Below, one piece after another: positions 8,487 through 18,220 of a stretch of 64,000 nt of DNA. The position numbers and the translations under genes are program-made. The notes under the pieces are model-generated. The model made no database searches. It had not been told where the DNA came from and saw only the letters and a program-made list of their open reading frames with translations. Position 1 is the stretch's first letter. Every line of letters starts with the position of its first letter. The stretch is from an uncultured Clostridium sp. (GTDB lineage Bacteria; Bacillota; Clostridia; TANB77; CAG-465): positions 62,001-126,000 of the forward strand of contig USES01000001.1 of NCBI GenBank assembly GCA_900553785.1, given 5' to 3'.

Positions 8487-10633
8487 GTCTTAACTGTTTT
8501 TTTCTTTGTACTACGTACTTTTTTTGGTGTGTCCTGTGTTTCGTCAACTACTTCCTTTTTCTTTCTTGCTCTAGTCTTTTTAACTGTTATATCTTCTTGT
8601 CCCTCTTTAAAGTTATCTTCTATTACTTTATACATCCATGCCGCAGAACCGGTATACCAAGTCCAACCACCACGGCCAACATGTTCTGGATTAGCATAAA
8701 CATCAGCTGCAACAACATATGGCTCTACCATATATATATCTGCTTTTTCTTTGTTATCTGAATGGTTAATTGGATTTATGATGTTTAATATATCCATTGC
8801 CTTATTATTTTCGCCTATTTCAAAATACGCCTTTGCGAGCCATATAGCAGCATGAGTATATTGTCCTCCATTTTCTCTAACACCAGGAACATACGCTTTG
8901 ATATAGCCTGGGTTATGTTTTGGCTTATCAAAAGGAGGATAAAGTAGTTTTACAATATTATGTGTTCTATCTACCAAATATTTTTCAGCATTTTCCAGAG
9001 CTGATTTAATTTCATTTTTGCAATCAGGATAATCCTTTAAAGCAATTGCTGCCCATACTTGAGGGATAAGGTCAATCTTGCATTCATCACAAGATTTATC
9101 TCCTAATGCTGTGCCATCTGCATAATATGCACGAATAAAATACTCATCATTATATCCATTTTCGAATATAGCTTGTTTTAATATATGCCTTTCACTTAAA
9201 AAATGCATTTTGCTTACATCATCGCCTCTATATTCAGCTATTCTTGAAAACCTATTTAGAATGTCCATCATAAACAATGTAAGCCATACAGATTCACCTC
9301 TTATATTGCTATAACCATCGCACCAATCTCCGTCACCAATATCTAGAAGACCATGTTTACCTTTTCTAGAAAGTCCATAGTTTATGGCACGAACGGCATG
9401 CTCATAAACAGTTGCCTCTGTATCAATTGGCTTAAATACATCATATATTTCTCTTCTATTTTCCAAAGGTTTATCTTCCAAGAACTTAGTTTTTTCATTT
9501 AATATAGTCATATCTTCAGTCTTTTCTACATATTCACTTAATGTATATGGTAGCCAAAGATAATCGTCACTAAACAAAGTTCTTATTCCTGCGCCATTAT
9601 GTTCATGCCACCAGTGAAGAACATCTCCTTGCTCAAATTGTTTAGAACTGTGTTTTATAATTTGAGCCTTTGTAAACTCTGGCCAGGTTTTAATTAGTGC
9701 CAACGAATCTTGTAATTGATCACGAAATCCGTATGCGCCTCCTGCTTGATACAAAGCAGTTCTTGCAAAGAGTCTACATGCAATACATTGATATAACAAC
9801 CAACCATTGGCCATTATATCTAAATTTCTATCACCAGTTTTAAAATTTTTAATAACTAATTTTCTCCAATATTCTTTTGTATTATCATATTCAGCTAATA
9901 CATTTTTTTCATTACTATACTTAGCTATAATCTCATTTAGTTTGTCTATTCCTTCTTCAGTTGCTCCTAAAAATATAGCAGCATGTCTTGTAGAATTAGA
10001 TTTTACAATAACTCTAAGTCGTAATATGCTATTTTCTTCATCATATTCAACTGTAGATTTATCTGGTTCTCCATAAATTATTCCTTTAGCATACACTAAA
10101 ACATTGTTAAAATACTCACTGTATGGGTTTTTGAAAAGTAATGTATTATTATCTATTTTAGAAACTATATATCTTGATGCCATTTCTTTTGCATTGCCTA
10201 ACACCATATCCAGTTTATATTCAATTACAATTTCCTTATCTAATGCTCTGTTATTTGTAAGGGTGATATATTGAATTTTTAGGTCATCATTAACTGGAAC
10301 AAATATATCCATGTTTCTTTCTATATTGTTGTTTTCGCCTGTAACTTTAGCATAGCCGAATCCATACGTTAAATTATATCCTGCATCAAAAACACCTTTA
10401 AATTCTTCGCCTGGGGTAAACATTGCCCAATCATTGCACCAAGACGTTATTTTGAATTCACTTGCATTTTTGTAAAAAGAGTATACTGTACCATATGAAG
10501 AAATAACTGTGCCAAATCTTGAATTGCTAAGTACATTGCACCAAGGTACAGGAGTCTGAGTATTAAATATCTCATACTCATCTCCTGATTTATTAAAACA
10601 ACCATAATTATTAAATGCGTCTGTATTTTTCAT
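8477..10633 (-). CDS. GH94 phosphorylase-type protein, C-terminal half of a split cyclic beta-1,2-glucan synthase
   Basis: 718 residues of the GH94 (glycosyltransferase 36) family: an N-terminal supersandwich domain with NTQTPVPWCNVLSNSRFGT, then an (alpha/alpha)6 barrel with FRDQLQDSLALI and DGDWCDG (the Asp-Trp-x-Asp region with the general acid) and a C-terminal GGWTWYTGSAAWMYK motif. In proteobacterial NdvB/Cgs this region is the C-terminal phosphorylase domain controlling glucan length. Here it is a separate gene eight bases after a 1846-residue partner that ends where the domain would begin. The last 40 residues are a Lys/Arg-rich tail (KKTRARKKKE, KKVRSTKKKT) unlike the family. It could alternatively be a free beta-glucan phosphorylase. 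Confidence 0.82.
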   Translation of the reverse strand: MKNTDAFNNYGCFNKSGDEYEIFNTQTPVPWCNVLSNSRFGTVISSYGTVYSFYKNASEFKITSWCNDWAMFTPGEEFKGVFDAGYNLTYGFGYAKVTGENNNIERNMDIFVPVNDDLKIQYITLTNNRALDKEIVIEYKLDMVLGNAKEMASRYIVSKIDNNTLLFKNPYSEYFNNVLVYAKGIIYGEPDKSTVEYDEENSILRLRVIVKSNSTRHAAIFLGATEEGIDKLNEIIAKYSNEKNVLAEYDNTKEYWRKLVIKNFKTGDRNLDIMANGWLLYQCIACRLFARTALYQAGGAYGFRDQLQDSLALIKTWPEFTKAQIIKHSSKQFEQGDVLHWWHEHNGAGIRTLFSDDYLWLPYTLSEYVEKTEDMTILNEKTKFLEDKPLENRREIYDVFKPIDTEATVYEHAVRAINYGLSRKGKHGLLDIGDGDWCDGYSNIRGESVWLTLFMMDILNRFSRIAEYRGDDVSKMHFLSERHILKQAIFENGYNDEYFIRAYYADGTALGDKSCDECKIDLIPQVWAAIALKDYPDCKNEIKSALENAEKYLVDRTHNIVKLLYPPFDKPKHNPGYIKAYVPGVRENGGQYTHAAIWLAKAYFEIGENNKAMDILNIINPINHSDNKEKADIYMVEPYVVAADVYANPEHVGRGGWTWYTGSAAWMYKVIEDNFKEGQEDITVKKTRARKKKEVVDETQDTPKKVRSTKKKTVKTEE

Positions 10634-10643
10634 TTAATTCACC

Positions 10644-13600
10644 TCATGCATTATCTACATTTTTATCTTTATTATTTTCATTTTTATATATGCCATCCCT
10701 AAAGATTGAAATGTTATCTATATTAAACCTTGATACAAAGTTAAATAAGTCTTTTTCGTTATCATTTAACGTTTCTAGATTTACAACATAAATATTTCCT
10801 CTAGTATATGTAGTGTAAACTACTCTAGATAATATTTCTTCTATATGTGTTTTTATAGGTTCACCACTATATAGTTCTTCATTTACAGTCAGTACTACAT
10901 CTAAATCTAATTTTCTAGACTTAACATAGTCCATAAATGATATTACCTCTTTAACCATGCTTGAATCTTCAATTCTTCCTATTCTTACTGTAATTATTGG
11001 TAGATCTCCAGATATACCAAATCTCCACAACATAGATTGACTATATTTTTTGTCCCAGAACAAATCATTATTCTTATGACGTTCTTTAAATAAAGTTTCT
11101 GCTACTATATAATTATATATTTTTGCTTTTCCTTCTTTAAGTTTTAAATATTTTGCTAAGATGTTTTCTTTTTGATCTGCAAAGCTAACTTGTTTATCTA
11201 GTGTAGCTTTTTCAGCATTTACTATAGCATGTGTTATATCATATTTTCTATCTGCTGCACCTACTATATAGTAGAATGTCTGAGTTTCACTAGGATCTAG
11301 GAATATATGTGCTTTATGTGCCATTACAGGCCATAAAGGATATTTTACAAATACACCATCAAAAGCATCTTTTCCATCATTTTGAGTAAGTTTAATTTTT
11401 TCAGTTTCGACCTCAGACTCAATATCTATTCCAACAAGTTTACTGTACACGTAGAAATCTGCATTATTTGCATCATTTGTTCTTGAACGTTTCGTTGCTA
11501 TAAGTGTTTTTAAGTCTTCATCGTATTCTTCCTCTATAAGCAAACTATTGAATGCTGGATGAATAATGTTTGCCGCATCGTTTGCCATTGCAAGTTCAAG
11601 TTCTGTGTTGATTACTATTTCACGTCTAATATCTGAAGAGTTAAATAATGTAACTTTTCTTATTTCCATGTTATATTCAGGAGCTATTGTTACTTCGGTA
11701 GTTGTTTCTATTGCACCATCTCGTCTTGTATACCTTGTACTTGAAAGTGAAGCAGCATAAGAATAACTGTCTGGCGTATTATAGTTAGGCATTAAAGTTG
11801 ATGACCATATTTTACCATTAGTTCTATCTGTAAATACTATTGTATTTCCAAGTGAGTTTTGCTCTAAGAATCTATTTTTAGTTATAGCATTACCATTATA
11901 ATATATATAATTTCTGCCATTATATAGTAAAATCTCATTTAGTCTACCATTTGTATGCATAGACATAGTTAGTTCTTTATTATCATTTTCAGTTTCTAGG
12001 CTTTCGTAAGACACAAAGCTTGTGAACATTTCTCTTACAGGCTCTTTATATGTATTTTCCTTAGATTTACTACTTTCAGTTAACATTACAGTAAGAGGAA
12101 CACGCTCTTTTAGCAATATGTCTGCAGCATCTATATTAGGATTAGAATGAAATCTTTCTTTTATTATTTCATTATTGATATAGTTGTTGATTGCTGTAAG
12201 AATCATACCTTGGTGATGAGCCATGTATGTTTTTACTACTTCATACTTTTTATCCTTAGAAATGTGAGCTTTTGTAAAATCTATTGCCTCATAAAAGCCA
12301 TATGTAGCATATGAATTATATTTCTTTAAGTTACGTATATTACTATAAACTTTTTTTGGTGAATAGTTTAAACATAAAAGTGAAGAATATGGAGATACAA
12401 CCATATTATCATTAAGTCCTCTTTTAAGTCCAAGCCATGGAATACCAAAAGCTTTATATTGATAATTTTGTTCGTTATCTTGGACTGCAAATGCAGATTC
12501 AGATACTCCCCAAGGTACACCCGCACTTTTTGCATATTTAATTTGACTATCCATGGCAAAAGATAAAGCTTCGTCTATCAATGTATAATTATATGTTTTT
12601 GTAAACAAATTAGGCATAAAATATTCAAATGAGGTTCCACTCCATGAAAGTAATCCTTTCATTCCATCTACTTTTACTAGATTTCTCGCAAGTGTAAACC
12701 AGTGCTTTGATGTTACATTAGATACAGCTATTGCAATTAAGCTAGTAAGTCTAGATTCGCTCATAAGCATATCATAATAACTATCAACTAATTTAGCATT
12801 CTCAACATCATATCCTATTGAAAATATGTTTCTGGACTGAACGTAAAGTAATGAGAAATCTGTGTTTTTCATTATGTCTTCGCAAACACTCTTTAAATTC
12901 AACATTTTAGTTCTTAAACTATCAATTACCACTTTTGTATTGATTAACGTATCTAAAAATTGGTTTACAATATAAATACTTGCAACAAAATTTCCACTAT
13001 CAACGGTAGAAACAAACCTAGGTTTTAAAGGTTCTAAAGTAACTATATTATACCAGTTATATAAATGACCATGCCACTTTTCAAGTTTAGTTATAGAGTT
13101 CAGAGACTTGTCTAATTTATCTATAGCAGCATCTAATGTAATATAATCTAAATCATAAGCATCAATTATTGCAAGTAATCCAAATCCTATATTTGTAGAA
13201 GAGGTTCTATTAACAAGTTTTGGTCTTCTATTTTCTTGGAAGTTATCCGGTGGCAAATAATTGTTTGTTTCGTTCATAAAAGTATCAAAATACTTCCATG
13301 TACGCTGGCCAATTTCTTTAATTTCTTTTTTCTCTTTATCTGTTAGTTTATTTTTTCCATCAAATATAACCTTTTTGCTCATTATATAAGCAGCGTATGG
13401 CGCAATTAGCATGAATGTACCTATTACAAGCATTAAAATATTATTAGAGTTGTTTAGCCCAAGTATAATACTAAGAGCCATAAAGAATATTGCAAGTACA
13501 ACGTTTGACCACATATTTTTATATACATAGCCAAGTTTTTCCTTGGCGCTTTTTTCAATAGTTTCTGCCGTAGCCCATTCCAATAGTTTTTTCTTAGTAA

Positions 13601-16184
13601 TAAACATACGGTATAAAGAGGTTATAAAAGCGTTTAACACAACCCAAGACTTATAAGGTATAGTAACTATGTTTTCTACCATCTTAAGAAGGTTAGCCCT
13701 TATTCCAAATATTACTGGAATATATTGTTTTTGTTTTCTTTCAGCATTCTTACCAAAAATTATTTCATTTATAATAGATAATATATATCCAAAATTCATT
13801 GTTATAAATGTTATAATAGTAGCCTTTGTGAAAGCATCACTTGGCATAAATGCAGCTATAACAAGTAATAACAGTGCCGCTACAGGTAAAAGTTCGCGTC
13901 TTAAATTGTCAAATATTTTCCATCTAGATAATAGTGATAAACCGCTTCTAGGTTTGAAAATCCATGATGCAATTTGCATATCTCCTCTAAACCATCTGTG
14001 ATTTCTTTTTGTATATGCTATAAAGTTTGAAGGGAAACCATCTTGTACTTCTACATCTGATGCAAGCCCAGTTCTCATGAAACTTCCTTCTAGTAAATCA
14101 TGACTTAGTATTAGGTTTTCAGGTACTTTATTTCCTATAAGTTCATCAAAAAGTTTTATATCATAAATACCTTTTCCAGTATATATTGCTTCACCAAATA
14201 AATCTTGATAAAGGTTAGAAATTGCATTTGTGTATATATCAAGTCCTCCAAATCCGCCAAATACTTTAGAAAATATACTGCTGTTTGCAGCTTCTATATC
14301 AAGGCCTATAGCAGGCTGTATAAGACCATAGCCAGATTTTACTATCTTTCCATTTTTAGATAGAACTGGTTTATTTAATGGATGAGCAATAATGGCTACA
14401 AGTTCTTTAGCAGAGTTTAGAGATAGAGACGTATCCTCATCTATTGTAAGTATATACTTTACGTCCGGTAAGTCTCTGTGAGTTATATACATTGCATTGT
14501 CTATCTCTGTTTCGGTAAGTTTTCCAAGAAGTAAAGAATTAAGTTGGGTTAATGCTCCACGTTTTCTTTCCCATCCCATATAGCATTCTTCACCTGCGCT
14601 ATATACTCTTTTTCTATATATAAAATTAAATAGTTTTGGTTCAGATGGATATTTAGCGTTAAGTTCCTCTATTTTTTTATTTCCATATGCTACTATCTTT
14701 GCATCCATATCTACAATTTTTTCAGATTTAGCAACGCAATCTCCTAAAAGCATGTAATACATATTTTGTGAACGATTAGCAAGATATGTAATTTCCATTT
14801 TCTTTATCATCTTGTCTATTTTTTCAATGGAATTTATAACAGTAGGCATTGCTATCATTGTACTATGTTCCTCGTCTATTGTTTTAGCAAAGTTAAATCT
14901 AGGCAATGGTTTAGGAACAACTAGTTTACCAACTAAATAGCATATAAGCTTGTCCGTTATTTCAAGTCCAAATGAGAAAAATATAACATTAAATATAATT
15001 CTTAATGCCGTTTGATAATCAGAAGAGAATAAGTAATCAAACAACCATGTACACAAACTAGACAAAACTAATGTTATAAATACATATATTAAAGGCATAT
15101 TTGGTTTAATTATTTTTTGTTTGAAATTAACTGCAAAAGCACTTTTACCTAAAGCTTTTATAAGTACAGCCTTATCTTCACCAATTAAGAAATGACCTAC
15201 ATGTTTTTCATATTTTTCAGAACATTCAATAACCTTTTTAGCTATGTACATTTCTGAAACGTCATATTTTTTAGCCAGTCTAATTATTTCGTGTCTATAT
15301 CTGCCTTTTGTCTTATGATCACATTTTTTATATTCACCTGTAAAATCTTGAAGTAATATTTCATCAATTCTATTTACATTGATCAAAACTTCTTCCCAGT
15401 TAGTACTAGCTATAGTTTTAAGTGACGTTATAGCATTAGCCATAAGCCCTGTTACTTTTGCTATTTCGTTATGTTCTTTTTCTATTGCTTCATCAATAGT
15501 AAATCCTATTTTATTTGTTTCATCTTTAAGTTCAGATAAATATTCATCTCCAACTTTCCCTAAATCTTTGAGCCTAAATGCTAAATATTCAATGTATGCT
15601 GTGTTTGAACTTTTTATACTATTTGAACTATTTATAAGGTCTTTTTTTAATTTACCAAGACTTTTAAGAGAAGTACTAAAAACAACATCTAATTTTCTAG
15701 ATAAATCCCTATTACACTTTTTTTCAGCTTTTAGTTTTTGCATTTGAGCATTAAATATAGACATAGCAAGTCTTCTTGTGAATTTAATTACTGCAATTCT
15801 TAACATAGTTGGAAAATATGATAATTCATCATATGTTACATATGTATATTTTTGGAATTCCTTCAAATAATTACTTACTATTCCGTCATCAATAACTCCA
15901 GCATTCTTTTCTGTTACTTCATTTGCCATAAAACTGATTCTTAGCTGTGTTTTCCCATCGTTTGGTTTTACGTTTGGGAATGTTAAATCTGTTGTTTTAG
16001 ATATTATATCTCTTGAAATCTTATACTCTCTTTCTATTATATAAAAGTTATCTAATAACCACTGACCAGCTGGATGTGTAGATATTTTATATTCAGTTGT
16101 CATATTAAGTAAGTCGTAAGTAGCTTTTATAATTTTAAAATCTTCTTTTAAATTAAAGTATATATCTAATAAATATTCTTGCAT
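10644..16184 (-). CDS. Cyclic beta-1,2-glucan synthase, GT84 plus glucoamylase-like and first GH94 domain
   Basis: 1846 residues. The order is: an N-terminal helical region (1-360); membrane segments near 365-440; a GT84 glycosyltransferase with ILTIDEDTSLSLNS (about 575) and RNHRWFRGD (about 720); further membrane segments near 755-820 and 905-955; a glucoamylase-like domain (about 975-1360, starting RTWKYFDTFMNE); and a GH94 N-terminal sandwich ending at SMLWRFGISGDLPIITV. Family enzymes polymerise UDP-glucose into beta-1,2-glucan at the inner membrane and cyclise it. One-piece homologues are about 2800 residues; the missing C-terminal barrel is supplied by the next gene. TAGGAGA precedes the ATG. 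Confidence 0.87.
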   Translation of the reverse strand: MQEYLLDIYFNLKEDFKIIKATYDLLNMTTEYKISTHPAGQWLLDNFYIIEREYKISRDIISKTTDLTFPNVKPNDGKTQLRISFMANEVTEKNAGVIDDGIVSNYLKEFQKYTYVTYDELSYFPTMLRIAVIKFTRRLAMSIFNAQMQKLKAEKKCNRDLSRKLDVVFSTSLKSLGKLKKDLINSSNSIKSSNTAYIEYLAFRLKDLGKVGDEYLSELKDETNKIGFTIDEAIEKEHNEIAKVTGLMANAITSLKTIASTNWEEVLINVNRIDEILLQDFTGEYKKCDHKTKGRYRHEIIRLAKKYDVSEMYIAKKVIECSEKYEKHVGHFLIGEDKAVLIKALGKSAFAVNFKQKIIKPNMPLIYVFITLVLSSLCTWLFDYLFSSDYQTALRIIFNVIFFSFGLEITDKLICYLVGKLVVPKPLPRFNFAKTIDEEHSTMIAMPTVINSIEKIDKMIKKMEITYLANRSQNMYYMLLGDCVAKSEKIVDMDAKIVAYGNKKIEELNAKYPSEPKLFNFIYRKRVYSAGEECYMGWERKRGALTQLNSLLLGKLTETEIDNAMYITHRDLPDVKYILTIDEDTSLSLNSAKELVAIIAHPLNKPVLSKNGKIVKSGYGLIQPAIGLDIEAANSSIFSKVFGGFGGLDIYTNAISNLYQDLFGEAIYTGKGIYDIKLFDELIGNKVPENLILSHDLLEGSFMRTGLASDVEVQDGFPSNFIAYTKRNHRWFRGDMQIASWIFKPRSGLSLLSRWKIFDNLRRELLPVAALLLLVIAAFMPSDAFTKATIITFITMNFGYILSIINEIIFGKNAERKQKQYIPVIFGIRANLLKMVENIVTIPYKSWVVLNAFITSLYRMFITKKKLLEWATAETIEKSAKEKLGYVYKNMWSNVVLAIFFMALSIILGLNNSNNILMLVIGTFMLIAPYAAYIMSKKVIFDGKNKLTDKEKKEIKEIGQRTWKYFDTFMNETNNYLPPDNFQENRRPKLVNRTSSTNIGFGLLAIIDAYDLDYITLDAAIDKLDKSLNSITKLEKWHGHLYNWYNIVTLEPLKPRFVSTVDSGNFVASIYIVNQFLDTLINTKVVIDSLRTKMLNLKSVCEDIMKNTDFSLLYVQSRNIFSIGYDVENAKLVDSYYDMLMSESRLTSLIAIAVSNVTSKHWFTLARNLVKVDGMKGLLSWSGTSFEYFMPNLFTKTYNYTLIDEALSFAMDSQIKYAKSAGVPWGVSESAFAVQDNEQNYQYKAFGIPWLGLKRGLNDNMVVSPYSSLLCLNYSPKKVYSNIRNLKKYNSYATYGFYEAIDFTKAHISKDKKYEVVKTYMAHHQGMILTAINNYINNEIIKERFHSNPNIDAADILLKERVPLTVMLTESSKSKENTYKEPVREMFTSFVSYESLETENDNKELTMSMHTNGRLNEILLYNGRNYIYYNGNAITKNRFLEQNSLGNTIVFTDRTNGKIWSSTLMPNYNTPDSYSYAASLSSTRYTRRDGAIETTTEVTIAPEYNMEIRKVTLFNSSDIRREIVINTELELAMANDAANIIHPAFNSLLIEEEYDEDLKTLIATKRSRTNDANNADFYVYSKLVGIDIESEVETEKIKLTQNDGKDAFDGVFVKYPLWPVMAHKAHIFLDPSETQTFYYIVGAADRKYDITHAIVNAEKATLDKQVSFADQKENILAKYLKLKEGKAKIYNYIVAETLFKERHKNNDLFWDKKYSQSMLWRFGISGDLPIITVRIGRIEDSSMVKEVISFMDYVKSRKLDLDVVLTVNEELYSGEPIKTHIEEILSRVVYTTYTRGNIYVVNLETLNDNEKDLFNFVSRFNIDNISIFRDGIYKNENNKDKNVDNA

Positions 16185-16217
16185 AAGTAAATCTCCTAAT
16201 CAATATAATTTACCCCC

Positions 16218-16246
16218 ATTATATACTAAATTTATCCAATATTCAA
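16218..16246 (-). promoter_or_regulatory. Promoter of the glucan synthase operon
   Basis: Minus strand: TTGAAT (16241-16246), 17 bp, TATAAT (16218-16223), about 30 bases before the start codon. Confidence 0.65.
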
Positions 16247-16272
16247 GACCTTTTCTATGCATAAATATATAC

Positions 16273-16304
16273 AAAAATAGCCGTCAAAATAAACGGCTAT
16301 TTTT
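16273..16304. terminator. Terminator after the ClpP-like gene
   Basis: AAAAATAGCCGT (16273-16284) pairs perfectly with ACGGCTATTTTT (16293-16304). The A and T runs make it work in both directions, but only the minus-strand ClpP-like gene (stop at 16312) needs it. Confidence 0.8.
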
Positions 16305-16311
16305 ATGTAAC

Positions 16312-16950
16312 TTATAGTGGAATTTCACTGAATTTAGAAAATATTTGAGTAGCAATATTGTACTTGATTATTTCTTTTTCAGTGAAAAATGTGTCCTCAA
16401 GTGAGCTAAATATGGTTTTAAGTTTATTTTTAGGTATTTTTGTCCTGGTTGAAATTATTTGTTTATAATTGTTTTGGCAATCCTCAAATGAATCCGCAAA
16501 CTCCTTAAGTTCAGTTGTTTGCATCTGTTGTTTGAGCGGAAATATTGCCCGTATTTGATGTAATATATACGTAGTATCTCTCAAAAAATATCTTTCATCA
16601 CCTAAAGCAAACAAAACGCATGCAGCACTGCAACATTTATTAAAAGCCACTGTAATAATCTTATTATCCATTGCTTGGAGTAAATTATACACATCAATTG
16701 TAGGGTCCACTTCTCCACCTTCTGAATCTACCAATAAAACTATATCGCTAGTATCTTTTGAAATGATGAGTTCAAGCAAATAAGCAGAAACTTCATCGTA
16801 AAAATCCGAATCTATGACTTCAGGTACTCTAATAAAGATTTTTTCAGACGTCATCCAAATCCTTTTGGAAGCACTATTTATAGTATCATCTTCTTCGATA
16901 GAACTTTCACTAATGTTCGGTAAATCAAAAGCAAATTTTTTGGCTTTCAT
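16312..16950 (-). CDS. Divergent ClpP-like serine protease
   Basis: 212 residues. The ClpP/crotonase fold is suggested by VLLVDSEGGEVDPTIDVYNLL (as in ClpP NSPGGSV) and by FNKCCSAACVLFALG, which aligns with the [11 protein letters not shown] serine loop, followed by YILHQI matching the MIHQP histidine. An acidic residue in EDTFFTEKEI fits the Asp of DRDNFLSA. Triad residues therefore appear kept, but the surrounding loops are unlike canonical ClpP. I chose ATG 16950 because AGGAGG lies nine bases upstream. It does not neighbour an ATPase gene. It may act alone, modify ClpP, or resemble TepA or phage-type ClpP proteins. Confidence 0.6.
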   Translation of the reverse strand: MKAKKFAFDLPNISESSIEEDDTINSASKRIWMTSEKIFIRVPEVIDSDFYDEVSAYLLELIISKDTSDIVLLVDSEGGEVDPTIDVYNLLQAMDNKIITVAFNKCCSAACVLFALGDERYFLRDTTYILHQIRAIFPLKQQMQTTELKEFADSFEDCQNNYKQIISTRTKIPKNKLKTIFSSLEDTFFTEKEIIKYNIATQIFSKFSEIPL

Positions 16951-17005
16951 AAATGAAATCCTCCTAATAAAATTATTTATTAAGTAAATACTTTTACTCA
17001 CAGAT

Positions 17006-17014
17006 ATTATACCA
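17006..17014 (-). promoter_or_regulatory. Extended -10 promoter of the ClpP-like gene
   Basis: TGGTATAAT on the minus strand, about 60 bases before the start. No good -35 at 17 bp; it overlaps the region just after the upstream cysteine desulfurase stop. Confidence 0.45.
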
Positions 17015-17020
17015 TGTCTG

Positions 17021-18163
17021 TCAATGCTTTATAATTTTAATTATTTCTTTTATGTTATTTATAATATGGTCTGCATCTTCAATACTATTACATTCGCCAT
17101 ACGTTATTCTTATGGAGTTTCTTGCTGTATTATCATCTAGTCCAATTGCTTTTAGAACATGCGATGGAGAGCTTTGACCTGCAGTACAAGCGCTTCCACT
17201 AGATACAGCTATATTTTTCATGTCTAACATCAAAACTAACCCTTTGGCATCAATACCCTTAAACGAAACATTGACATTTCCAGGAAGTCTATGCAATCTG
17301 TCTCCGTTTAATTTAGCTTCTGGTATTTCATTTAAAATCCTAAATATAGTATGTTCTCTAAGTTCTAATAACTTGTTAGTATATTGTTTTAAATTTGCAT
17401 TTGCTAATTCTAAAGCTTTAGCCATACCTACTATTGCTGGTATATTCTCAGTGCCTGCACGCTTGTTTTTCTCTTGATGTCCTCCTGTTAAATATGGTTT
17501 AAAAGGGACATTCCTTTTTATATATGCAACGCCTATACCTTTTGGACCATAAAATTTATGAGCAGACATACTCAGAGCATCAATTCCCATTAGTTCTACA
17601 TTTATAGGAATGGTGCCAATAGCTTGAACTGCATCCGTATGAAAAAATATACCATGTGATCTAGCAATCTTTGAAATTTGTAATACATCTTGAATTGTTC
17701 CAATTTCATTGTTTGCAAACATAATACTAATTAAAATAGTGTCAGGTCTAATAGCATTGTACACCTTGTCACAAGACACAAAACCTCTTTCATCGGGCTC
17801 TAGATATGTTATACAAAAACCTTCATCCTCTAAGTCTTTACAAGTATTTAGAACAGCTAAATGTTCTATTTTAGAAGTTATAATGTGCCTACCTTTATGC
17901 TTTAAGGCATGTGCAATACCTCTAATAATTAAATTATCCGATTCGCTACCACCTGACGTAAAATATATTTCATCCGAATGAGCACCTATTATATGAGCAA
18001 TTTTTGTTCTTGAATTTTCTAATGCACTTTTTGCTGTGCCACCTAATTTATATTGAGACGAAGCGTTGCCATACTCCTTGGTGAAGTATGGCAACATTTC
18101 TTCTAAAACTTCTTTTTTTACATATGTTGTAGCGCTATGATCAGCGTATATTATTTTTTCCAT
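17021..18163 (-). CDS. Cysteine desulfurase (IscS/NifS class V aminotransferase), copy 1
   Basis: 380 residues, PLP-dependent. It has YADHSATT at the N-terminus, GSESDNLI, FHTDAVQAIG, SAHKFYGPKG (the PLP lysine) and SSGSACTAGQSSPSHVL carrying the catalytic cysteine. It removes sulfur from cysteine as an enzyme-bound persulfide for Fe-S clusters, thiamin or tRNA thiolation. Unlike the copy at 53042 it has no iscU beside it. YADHSATT replaces the common YLDNAATT. It lies 57 bases after ileS, probably at the end of the rnj-gltX-ileS run. ThiI-type or other partners are not in the window. Confidence 0.9.
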   Translation of the reverse strand: MEKIIYADHSATTYVKKEVLEEMLPYFTKEYGNASSQYKLGGTAKSALENSRTKIAHIIGAHSDEIYFTSGGSESDNLIIRGIAHALKHKGRHIITSKIEHLAVLNTCKDLEDEGFCITYLEPDERGFVSCDKVYNAIRPDTILISIMFANNEIGTIQDVLQISKIARSHGIFFHTDAVQAIGTIPINVELMGIDALSMSAHKFYGPKGIGVAYIKRNVPFKPYLTGGHQEKNKRAGTENIPAIVGMAKALELANANLKQYTNKLLELREHTIFRILNEIPEAKLNGDRLHRLPGNVNVSFKGIDAKGLVLMLDMKNIAVSSGSACTAGQSSPSHVLKAIGLDDNTARNSIRITYGECNSIEDADHIINNIKEIIKIIKH

Positions 18164-18220
18164 TTTATCACCTATATATACATAAACTTTGTATAATATA
18201 TTATATACAGGTTTTAAAAT

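Noticed and set aside
15379..15747. Long plus-strand open frames opposite the glucan synthase and other large minus-strand genes
   Set aside because: They lie antisense to genes with clear domain motifs, lack ribosome binding sites and recognisable families, and arise from biased codon use on the coding strand.
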